A stretch of 64,000 bases of DNA from Laetiporus sulphureus 93-53 (lineage: Eukaryota > Basidiomycota > Agaricomycetes > Polyporales > Laetiporaceae): assembly GCF_001632365.1 (NCBI RefSeq), contig NW_024468510.1, forward strand, positions 861,143-925,142, given 5' to 3'. A program made the translations under genes and the position numbers. Below the pieces are notes generated by a model. The model did no database searches, was not told the DNA's origin, and saw only the letters and a list, made by a program, of their open reading frames with translations. Shown piece after piece: positions 12,467-21,701 of this stretch (positions within the stretch are counted from its first letter, which is position 1; every line of letters begins with the position of its first letter).

Positions 12467-14030
12467 ATGCATCCCTTCGCGTCCTATGTACTGCGAAGCT
12501 ACTACCAAGCAACGGGATGGAACGAGGACAACCTGTATGCCAATCTCACTCGGTCATCTAATGGTGAGTAACCATGCATCGGTATATTTCTAGTTACATG
12601 TTGTCTTTGCTGACACTCGGCAGCCATTCTCGACTTCACCGTGCCCCGAGGGCTGCACTTCTCCATCTCCAAGTCGCCAAACCCGTTGTTTAAGACAACC
12701 TACTCCATGAATGCGCTTCCGTCGCTAAACGGGTCAGTGGGGTACATATTCACGTCCTGCGATCTGGATGTGAAAGGCTCCGGAGACGTGCGTTTCAAGG
12801 ACATGATAGATCGCTTCAGAGTTTACGATCAGCCTCGGAGGCCGGAAGGGAAGGAAGAAGAGTGGCTTGCGGGTGAGCGGGTCGACACTCGCGGTAAGTA
12901 CGTATCAAAAGTCACTGATCCGCGGTGTGGCATTGATCAGCACAATGCAGACTATCTACTCTATGGACGAGTATACATCCCTACTGGACGACTTGACGCT
13001 CTTTACTCCACAAGACTCTCTCCAACGTTGCAAGCAATGGTTGCTGCCATATCTGATCCTCGAACCAATGTCTTTGCGGAATCAACGCGGGGACCGAATG
13101 TGCCTGCAAATAATGTCATGTTCAGCCTGCAGCACGACACTGGCAAATGGTGCACCGAGTACACGTGGAGTGCTGAAGATGGCATGTGGGGGGTACGATG
13201 TCTGCACAACTTCGGAAAGATTGGCGGGTCTAGTGAATGCACGGATGAAAGTGAGAAATCTACTTCTGCGCCTGTGAAGTCGCAGTCGGAAAAGCGGATA
13301 GATGAAGAAGACGCGATGGAAGGTGGCCTGAAAGGGCGCATATCAGCGGGTGCTGAGTTCTACTTCAGTGCTAAAGAGAAGAGTGCTGGAGGTACGCGGA
13401 AGAATTGTTCCCCTGGCATGACTCCACTTATGTTCACTCCGACTAGTATCCACTGGCATCAGGTTCACCACACTACCTGATGCCACACCTCCATCGGCAC
13501 AACTGCCCGGTCCTCATTGGTCATCCTCATCGTCACGAGGGCCGCCGTCTCAGCCGCCAACAACAATCACAGCGCTGTTCAATCCGATGCTCGGCCATAT
13601 CTCCGGCGCATATGCAGCACGGGTCTCTCGTGACCTTTCCTTATGTTCTCGCTTTGACTTCAATGTGTACAGCTATGAGAGCGAATGGTCCATCGGTGCG
13701 GAGTGGTGGACAAGGCGCCGCCAAGGGATGTTCTCTCCTGCAACCCCCGCGACGGACGCGTCGCCTTCTGACAGTTCACAGCAGCCTGCACCTGAGCCAG
13801 ATGCCGTGTCAGGAGTTGTCAAAGCGCGCGCATCCACTACGACGGTAGGTCACCTCTATGGCGGCGGCGGGTTGGATCGTTAACACGTAATCTTGTAGGA
13901 CATATCGCTGCTCTGGGAAGGACGTCTACAGAACATATTGGTCAGCCTCGGTGTTGTCTCCAATCTGACCAGCAGGTCAAAACCAATCAAAGCCATTGGA
14001 CTTGAATTATCATACTTCAGCTCGGGGTAG
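12467..14030 (+). CDS. MDM10: Mdm10, mitochondrial outer-membrane β-barrel of the ERMES complex
   Basis: Exons: 12467-12563, 12624-12893, 12951-13391, 13447-13844, 13899-14030; 445 residues. It starts [20 protein letters not shown] and contains the family stretches [20 protein letters not shown], a [17 protein letters not shown] segment formed exactly at the third splice junction, and [19 protein letters not shown]. It ends with amphipathic strands and LELSYFSSG, the expected β-barrel C-terminus. There is no N-terminal presequence, as expected for a β-barrel. Mdm10 ties ER to mitochondria in ERMES and assists the SAM assembly machinery. Two low-complexity insertions (near residues 240 and 400) are typical of fungal versions. 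Confidence 0.95.
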
Positions 14031-14307
14031 TTGCTCTTCTCATCGACAACGCGTGTATCATACGAACTTTTGGGAATATCGATGTCATCATTCACAAAAT
14101 GTATTCTTATTGGTACAATATACAGTTCTGTTAGTACTGAGCTGCATTAAATTATCGCGGTGCAATGTACGCAATCAGAACATCGGATAGAGTGGGTATA
14201 GAGCGTAAGGAACTAGAGCGTCAGGAACGAGAGTCTCAAAAATTCAAAGAGCACTGGATAGATACAAGTAGATAACAATGGAATGGATCAGTAAAGCAAT
14301 AGGTGCG

Positions 14308-16095
14308 TCAGTTCTGATGGGTGTTGGTGGTGGGTGCCTCTCGTTTGGGAGCCGCTCCTCCGAGCGTCCTTGCAAGCCTCGACATAGCATCAATCGTAAT
14401 GATAGGTCGAGTGGAGATCGGAGAGCGCGCGCGAGCCGTAGCATTAGGAGGCGTGGAATGTGTACGCGTATGGTGCTCATGAGCTCCCCTTCCCACGTGG
14501 TCCGAATCAGAATGGTGACCTGGGAAATCAGGCACAGAGATTCCGTGGTGATGTTGGAGTCCTCGTCTTGCCATCCTCGAGCGTCCGTGAGCGGGTGGAG
14601 AAGAAGGTAATTCAGGAAGTTGGCCTGGAGCCGACAAAGAAGAGGAAGGGGCGTGAATCGAGGCAGCAAGGCCGAGTTCTGGAGATCGTAGCTTCGACGG
14701 GCTCTTCTGAGTCGCTACCGCTCTGCTGGAGGGAGCATGTATAGATTGGGCCAGCCCGCCTTCAAATGGAGCTTCAGACACGGTCACGGCAGGTTTAGGA
14801 GGTAGATCCAACTGCGCAGAACCAGAATCTCCATGTCGAGCCTCACGTTCCGAAGTGAGGAGCTCTATCGTCGTGACTGGCTTGGGGGGTAGAGAGGGAT
14901 GCAGTGGGAGCGTCAACGCCGGCTTTGACGGGGAGCGACTTTCCGACGACGCACCAGCACCCTGTTGTGCAACCTTCGGTATTTCAGATCTCGTCTCTAC
15001 AGTTGATGTTGGAACACTGACCTTGTGGGCACTAATCTCCTCGTCCGGAGCTTGTCGCTGCTCCAACACAGTCTCGGCGGGGACGGCGTGGTTAACAGGC
15101 AAGGAAGATTCGATTGCACCAGTAAGCTTTTCCTCACGAGGGGTCACGTCTTGATGTTCATTTTCGAGAACTGACACAGATGTGGGAGTCTGAGCCGCCA
15201 TCTCACTAAAGTCCTCGACGGATTGCTCGTTGTCAGAGATTTCCACATTCGGAGTCTCCGGCTCGATTTTGGGTAGCGGTTTAAGAGCATCTTCAAGAAT
15301 TGGAGAAATAACGTTCCCCATACTCGACAGCTTTGTCTCCTCAGACGTGCCGGAAGTGATACCCCAATCGGGAAGATCGGGCAGGCTGTCGTCGTCGTCG
15401 CTCGCCCAGTCGAAATGACTCCCGGGGGTATGCGGTCGATCCATGGCGCCTGCTCTGACGCGTTCGACAAAAGCATCGATGTCATGCTTCTTGTCGTATG
15501 AAGCAGCATCTGATGTGGCCACCATATGGGGAGGAACGTCTTTGATTACAGCTGAGCTCCTCTCGGGACGAGATTGGGCGATACTGGCTTCCGAGGAGAG
15601 CGAAGACTTCGATGGGGTGGCCGTGACGGCTTTGCCACCATTCGGACGACGGCGACGATTCGAAGAACGACTAGGCGCAGAGCTCGTATGAGAAGGTGGT
15701 GAAGGATCGCTTGACATTGGTGCTTTCCGAGGGGTTCTATCAGAACCCTTCCTTGCAGTTCTAGGGCGACCTGACGATTTCGTGGGCGCAGAAGTGATAG
15801 GAGTGACAGGCGTAGAAGGAGTAGCGACTTTAGATGTGTCTGAGTATGGTTTGTTCTTGACTTGGTCCGGCACTGGCTTGTGTTCATTATCGGATGGAGC
15901 AACTTGTCCATTTCCTGCATTGTGTCCTCCTCTTCCCCCTCGGCCACCTCTTCCGTTAAATCTCCCTCTGCCCATGCTTCGAAATGCGGAAGGTGTGTCT
16001 CCATTCCTACCCCACCCCGTGCGAGTAGAGCCGGGCTGGCCGGACCATGGCAAGGCACTGCCGTTGGGCGGTACAGGCGGGAGAGCGGAGGCCAT
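14308..16095 (-). CDS. Intronless disordered RGG-box protein
   Basis: A single open frame of 595 residues on the minus strand with no recognisable folded domain. Residues 40-60 hold an RGG cluster (RGRFNGRGGRGGRGG), typical of RNA-binding disordered regions. The rest is rich in Ser, Pro, Thr, Glu and Ala, with two related repeats, LAQSIHAPSS and LAASIHAPSS, near residues 455 and 485. A basic, His-rich stretch follows near residue 520. It is the only complete multi-hundred-residue gene here without an intron. It could be an mRNP or stress-granule factor, but that is a guess from composition. It converges on MDM10 across 277 bases. Confidence 0.75.
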   Translation of the reverse strand: MASALPPVPPNGSALPWSGQPGSTRTGWGRNGDTPSAFRSMGRGRFNGRGGRGGRGGHNAGNGQVAPSDNEHKPVPDQVKNKPYSDTSKVATPSTPVTPITSAPTKSSGRPRTARKGSDRTPRKAPMSSDPSPPSHTSSAPSRSSNRRRRPNGGKAVTATPSKSSLSSEASIAQSRPERSSAVIKDVPPHMVATSDAASYDKKHDIDAFVERVRAGAMDRPHTPGSHFDWASDDDDSLPDLPDWGITSGTSEETKLSSMGNVISPILEDALKPLPKIEPETPNVEISDNEQSVEDFSEMAAQTPTSVSVLENEHQDVTPREEKLTGAIESSLPVNHAVPAETVLEQRQAPDEEISAHKVSVPTSTVETRSEIPKVAQQGAGASSESRSPSKPALTLPLHPSLPPKPVTTIELLTSEREARHGDSGSAQLDLPPKPAVTVSEAPFEGGLAQSIHAPSSRAVATQKSPSKLRSPELGLAASIHAPSSSLSAPGQLPELPSSPPAHGRSRMARRGLQHHHGISVPDFPGHHSDSDHVGRGAHEHHTRTHSTPPNATARARSPISTRPIITIDAMSRLARTLGGAAPKREAPTTNTHQN

Positions 16096-16548
16096 CGTGG
16101 TTGACTGAGTATGTTATGGGCCACTGATATCCAAAGTTCTGCCATGCGCGTAAGAAAGGAATGCACAAATCGGGCAGCATATTGTGACGGCGTGAACCGG
16201 GTCTCACTCACATACGACGGTGGCGAAAGATTCGGTGATAGACACTAGCAGTGGCAAGTGTTTGGAAGCGTGAACAAAGTCAGAGAGCGGATTGTACAGC
16301 AGCTGTTGAAGAGAAAGACACAAATATGAGAGAGAGAAAGCGAGGGACAAGACGGAGACGTGGATGTTCGGAAGCAGGAATGAACGAGCCGGTAGCGGAT
16401 GTGGGCCTGGTCTGTCGCAAGCAGCGCCCGAGCGGGCGGTAACCACGTGGGAATGGCGGATCTTAACATGTGGCTATGGGCGCTTCACCTTTGGCCAGCT
16501 ACCAGAACTCGACGTTGCCTGCTCGCTTCGCTTCGTATACCACACAAC
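16096..16548. other. Divergent promoter region of the RGG protein and SmG
   Basis: 453 bases with a purine-rich run (16320-16360) and a CACGTG at 16444-16449. No gene is supported. Confidence 0.5.
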
Positions 16549-16916
16549 ATGTCCAAGGCCTCGCAACCAGAGCTCAAAAAGGTGAGTCGTGCCATGAACA
16601 CATCTGCTAGATAAGATTGTGGCTGCTAACCGGTCGCCTGGGCTATTTCAGTTCATGGACAAGAAATTGTTCGTCCATCTCCAAGGCGGCCGCAGAGTTA
16701 GCGGGGTATTGCGAGGCTACGATCTTTTCCTCAATCTCGTGCTGGATGATGCTATGGAGGAGACGTCGCCCGCACAAAAACACCCCATTGGTACTGTCGT
16801 GAGTGCTTGTGCCACCCACTGTAGCCATTGCGTGCTCAGAAGTATACGCGTTTCACAAACAGGTGATTCGAGGGAACAGCGTAACATCAATGGAGACATT
16901 AGAGTCCGTTCGATGA
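16549..16916 (+). CDS. SMG1: Small nuclear ribonucleoprotein SmG
   Basis: Exons: 16549-16581, 16652-16798, 16863-16916; 77 residues, the usual SmG length. It reads MSKASQPELKKFMDKKLFVH and contains Sm1 (HLQGGRRVSGVLRGYD, then NLVLDDAME) and Sm2 (IGTVVIRGNSV). SmG is one of seven Sm proteins that form the ring on U1, U2, U4 and U5 snRNAs. The first intron is 70 bases with a clear CTAAC branch site. The stop is TGA after ESVR. The symbol follows common fungal usage; the identity as SmG rather than Lsm7 rests on KKFMDKKL and VIRGNSV. Confidence 0.95.
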
Positions 16917-18229
16917 AAATGGAGACCCGTGGTGCTTCATTGTGCGCTCTGTATCTGTATTCGTTTTCGTCTGCTAGCTGTCGAATTGCAACGATCGAGG
17001 GTATACTACTCAGTCCTTTTTTCATGCGCATGAGGATGATGGCGTGAACAACGACAGCGGTGAGGCTTGCCGAGATCAGCTTGGTATCAAACTTCAAAGA
17101 TGTGTCTGTTATGCCACCAGCACGTCCAGAAACCTGATTCTGCATATGACTCAAATAGCACTGCTGGATTATCGCACAAGGAAGCACTCATGAAAGCGCT
17201 GCTGTAACGCCAATCATCGATGTTGTTCTTCAACATGATAAGTTAAGTGCTCGAAATGCAGGAGCGATGCAGATGATACAGGCTAATTGTACAATGGTGT
17301 CGTGTTCGTCTTCTTCATTGGTCTCACAAATTGTGTTGTAGATTAATTCGGTCCCAACTCGCCGGAGCAATACAGCACGACGAAACGCCAGTCGTCTGGG
17401 CTATGGGCGAGGGATGGTTCTGCATGACCAAAGCTCAGCATTCAAGAGCGTGAGTCGATCCTTGTTGACTGCGACACTTACCCACAAAGCCTTTGGATGC
17501 ATGATAGTGTGATGTGAACCCGCGCATCATCCTGAGAGACAGATGTTGGTACGAAAATTGGGTGCCCACAGAAAGCGAGCAGGTACTTGCCGTGGACTCT
17601 GTGTCTGGGTATAGAGCCACCCCCAGACAGCAGCCTGAACGCCGCTGAATAGAAGTAGATACTACATTATGGGCATGTTCGATTAGAAAAAGGAAAGAGC
17701 CGCCTATCACAGGACACGCTTACAGGTGCACGCACTGCGACGAGGCTGACTGGCATGTATACGGTCTGAGGAAAGCAGTCAAATGTGCAGAGTCTGTGCT
17801 TCGTGCGACAGTGCGTATTATGGGCAAGTGCAAATGCAGGACATTCCAGACGCGAACTGCATTTAAAGCACCCTTGGGCTCCCCCCACCATATAATCCGC
17901 CGTACCTTTTTGGCGGTACTCGCACGTCTTGTGATATTCATGGGTGTGTCTCGCCTTGGCTGGGTAATTACAGCCCCGGCGCAACCCGCGGTGCATCAAC
18001 GTACAGACCTGCGGGGAAGCGGTCTCGAATGCGTTTGTGATGGATGAGTTCCTGCCGAGGCTGATGTGTTGATGCGATCTTATCTCCCCAACGTTGTTGT
18101 CTGATAAGGCTAAGCGCCGCAATTTTGGGTCAGCGCTTGAGCTTGAAGCTTTGAGCGCTGAGCAACTGAGCCACCGTTGTGCTCGAGCCTAAACCTCATT
18201 GTCTCAGACCACAATTCCACGGACACAGC
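16917..18229. other. Unassigned 1.3 kb region between SmG and IMP4
   Basis: No complete gene could be built. Two plus-strand open stretches look coding: ~17011-17193 (includes DDGVNNDSGEACRDQLGIK) and 17343-17453 (includes TPVVWAMGEGWFCMTKAQH). The second could splice at 17449|17490 to a short terminal exon ending at 17511. On the minus strand a 151-codon Cys- and Arg-rich frame (17667-18122) has no motif spacing I recognise. It may hold a small gene, a gene relic or a non-coding RNA; I cannot decide. Confidence 0.35.
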
Positions 18230-19512
18230 ATGGTAAGAGCATTACCTAGAGAAAACAAGAAATCCGACAACCTAATGCTTCGTTAGATCCGCCGCCAGAT
18301 ACGTGAGCGTCGCCAATACATTTACGCCAAGTCGCTCGAAGCTCAGGAACGACAGACGTATGAACGCAAGCAGCAGATCAAGGACGCACTAGCCAGCGGG
18401 AGGGCTCTACCCACGGAGTTGCGGAAAGATGCACCAAATTTGGGCAAAGACCTAGCATTTGACGAGGCACAAGCGGGTACGTCCTCGAGCATTTGAACCT
18501 GCTGAGACATCGACTCATGTAACAATCGCAATCATACTGCAGACCCAACTACGCATATCGACGATGAGTATTCCACGGCGGGCATTCAAGATCCCAAAAT
18601 AATCGTGACAACTTCTCGCGACCCGAGCTCCAAACTGCAACAATTTGCCAAAGTGAGCATCTCGCTTAGAATGTGAGAAGCCTGAATGTTGAATCAGTCT
18701 CCCGTGCAGGAAATTCGGCTTGTCTTCCCGAACTCTCACAGAATCAACAGGGGAAACTACGTAGTGAAAGAGCTGGCGGAAGCGTGCAGAGCAAATGATG
18801 TGACGGACCTGGTCATTCTGCATGAGCACCGTGGTGTGCCAGGTGCGCAGCCCTTCCTTTATGAAAAATAATCCTCGGCACTTACTTGATCCTCGCTTGC
18901 AGACGCGATGATTGTATCGCATTTTCCCCATGGTCCCACCGTCTTTTTCACGCTACACAATGTCTTGCTCCGGCACGACATAAGCTCGTACAAGGAGTCG
19001 ACCGTCTCGGAGCAATACCCCCATCTCATATTCGAGAACTTCAGCTCAAAATTAGGAGAGCGGATACAAGACGTGTTGAAGTACCTCTTCCCTGTGCCAA
19101 AGGAGGATAGCAAACGAGTAATGACCTTCTCAAATGAGGATGATTTCATCTCCTACAGGTGGGTAACCAGGACATCACGCCATAACCCCACCCAGACTCA
19201 TCCGCAATGTCCAGACATCACGTTTTTATGAAAATTCCACCGCGAGAGGTTCAATTAGCTGAAGTCGGCCCTCGTTTTGAGATGAAACGTAAGGCAGTGG
19301 CAGCCTTACCTATCCAGTGGCTGACTCCCCCATCTTCAGCATATGAGATTCGGCAGGGCACGATAGAGCAAAAGGAGGCCGAGCGTGAATGGGTACTGTC
19401 GCATTACTCAAGGACGGCGAAGAAACGGTCGCTGCTGACGGGCCCTGGCGCTCGCGCGAGCTCAAATGCCGAGGATGCAGATTCAAATCCAAAGAAACGG
19501 GCGCGGCGTTGA
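18230..19512 (+). CDS. IMP4: U3 small nucleolar ribonucleoprotein Imp4
   Basis: Exons: 18230-18232, 18287-18476, 18543-18652, 18710-18842, 18903-19158, 19215-19512; 329 residues. The first exon is the ATG alone, followed directly by gtaaga; joining it gives [19 protein letters not shown], the conserved Imp4 start. The Brix domain follows with [42 protein letters not shown] and [17 protein letters not shown]. The C-terminus is basic (KKRARR). Imp4 with Imp3 and Mpp10 stabilises U3 snoRNA–pre-rRNA pairing during 18S processing in the nucleolus. UTP12, another part of this processome, lies 2 kb away, but nothing indicates co-regulation. Confidence 0.95.
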
Positions 19513-19744
19513 CACTATGAGATAGAAACATGCCATGTCGGTAATACGCTTTTGAGCGATTTTCTCAGCCAGGAACACGGGCGGCTCCGAAGGGTCACGA
19601 GGCAGCACATCCTCCATGCACTTCGAGCTTAGGCTAGTATTCAGCTCATACCTTGGATGAGGAGGCATAAAACGCGATCAATAGCACCGCTATGCCGTCC
19701 GTGTACAGTGTTATACGAGAGTTAAGCATGTTCATTGATACATG

Positions 19745-21531
19745 TCAATCCACCAGAAGGTCTTGGTCGAGTTCTGCGAAGCTCTCGAAGAACGCGGTGA
19801 ATAAGTCGATAGCACTCTGGACGTCATCGGCGCCTGCAGTCTCGCGTATGGAATGCATTGAGAGCATGGGACATCCTACGTCAACCGTTCTGATTCCCAG
19901 CTTGGAAAGTCCTGGGCCCACCGTAGAACCGCAAGCCCTGCATAACACCGTGTTAGCCTGCACAATGGCAACCGTATGGTTGTTATCGCTACGTACATGT
20001 CATTGCGAACCTCATAGTTCTGCACTTTCCCGCCCTTCTTTTCGATCAATTTCTTGACTAAAAATGTCCCAATCGCATCTGTAGCGTATCGTTGCTTGGC
20101 GTTTGTTTTGATAGTGACACCGCCATTGATCATGGGTCTGTGGTTGTCTTCATACTTGCCAAGATAGTTTGGATGGACAGCGTGCGTCATGTCTGAACTG
20201 ATGAGAAATGACCGCGCAATGCTCTGCGCCAAGGTTGATGGCGAAGGGGAGAGGCGATTCAGGAGGGTCAGGATGAGAGAGGACTCGGCGCCCGTCGTCG
20301 ACACTGAGCCGATCTCTTCGTGATTGAACAGCGCGATGCAGTTGACATTGCCTTCCGCCGTCGAGAAGGATTGACTAGTAGCGAAGCTGGCTAATGCGTC
20401 TAGAGCGCAGAAACTGTGATACGCAAATGAGAGCAGGCATAATGCTTCTGAGAAATGCATTTACGACGAGAATTGGTTGTCCATGCGGGGGCTGAAGATG
20501 AACTCACTCTTCAGGCCGCCGAGTACCGACGGCTGGGTATCATGTAGATGACTGCGACATTGGTCAGAACGTGATGCTAGTACAGGCGCAGATTGTCTTA
20601 CAGCTCAAAATCATATATATCTTCAGGGGCGGCAGAAAGCTCTTGCGATAAGACCTCTAGTAAAGCAGCATGGTGATTTGCCTGTATATTCGATGCGACC
20701 GAGGAGGTAGGCTCTGTCGACGAGTTGAGCTGAGACTCGATGATCCCGGCAATCGGAATCATGTTGGTCTCCTGGTTGAACTTGAAGCCTTCCGAGATGT
20801 TCCTTTCCACTACAAGGGAGAAATGAGCCACGCCCTGGGCAGATATAGATGCCAGCAGGTGTGAGCTCGCTCACAGTGAATGGCCAAATTTGGGACCCTC
20901 AAGATTGGTCTCTCTATTTTCACCAGCTTTGACGTGAAGCCGCCGTTCTTCTCCTGCAAAATAACCCTACCAGCCAAAGAGAGGTCGCGGTCGAACCAGG
21001 TGTGCCAAAGGCCTCCGCCATATGTCTCGACGCCGACCTGCAGATAGCCTACGCTTGAACGCTTAGACACAGGCCGTACCTGTCGTTCTAACATGAGCGG
21101 TTTGGCTTGCGCTCCACGATATGATCAAGCACAGACTCGGAGATTGGGACTGTCGACGTGGGTTGCAACTATGGAGACGCCTGCTCCCGCCTTCCAGTTC
21201 TCAGGAATTGTCCAAGCTACCAGACTGCTCTGATTGCTAGGGATGCATTGGCCCCAAACTATGAGTAACCCGGGTTGATCTTACTCACCGCGTCATGTAG
21301 TATTTGCCACCGTCAGCTAATTCTTTCTCCCATTCATCGCGCTCCTTGACCTGCGGCGACATTATTACCATAACCTCGATTGCAGCTTTCTTTGATGTGC
21401 GCGCTAACCTTGCGGAAGCCCGCCTTCTCCAGGCGGAGAGCAGCGGCCTGTACAGCATGAAAAGGCGTCGGGGACGCGTTCACAAAGTTGAGGAGTCTGG
21501 ACGCAGCTTCCGTACCGCTTTGCAACATCAT
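19745..21531 (-). CDS. Aspartyl aminopeptidase, M18 family
   Basis: Exons (complement): 19745-19937, 19997-20413, 20465-20551, 20602-20809, 20875-21079, 21137-21236, 21289-21350, 21409-21531; 464 residues. The N-terminus reads [20 protein letters not shown] followed by PTPFHAV. Metal-binding and catalytic landmarks of M18 enzymes are present: THVDSPNLR, a [21 protein letters not shown] segment, [17 protein letters not shown], and near the end [15 protein letters not shown]. The zinc ligands (His in THVD, the Asp, the two Glu, the terminal His) all appear in place. The cytosolic enzyme removes N-terminal Asp or Glu; the vacuolar relative Ape1 has a propeptide that is absent here, so the Ape4/DAP type is favoured. 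It shares a 170-base divergent promoter with UTP12. Confidence 0.93.
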
Positions 21532-21701
21532 GGTATGCAGAAAGGAAGACGAGAACCGCCCGCAGCCGTTTTGCAGGCAGTCGACCCACGCGACCGGCAT
21601 CATCGCATCGTCGATCTGGTTTAGCACTCGTGGGAAACTCGAAAATTACTGCCATCATTCCTGCCATTGGTCCGCGAATTCGCCTTGAGCGCATCCACAC
21701 C

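Noticed and set aside
12177..12593. 138-codon plus-strand frame upstream of MDM10
   Set aside because: Runs through the promoter and out of frame over MDM10 exon 1; composition Arg/His/Ser-rich and no motif.
15546..16211. 221-codon open frame on the minus strand overlapping the RGG protein gene in another frame
   Set aside because: It is a shadow of the 595-codon frame, Leu/Arg-rich, lacking motifs; the RGG frame has sensible composition and a good start.
17667..18122. 151-codon minus-strand Cys-rich frame, considered as a zinc-knuckle protein
   Set aside because: Cys and His spacing does not fit CCHC or any other zinc module I know; left as part of the unassigned gap.
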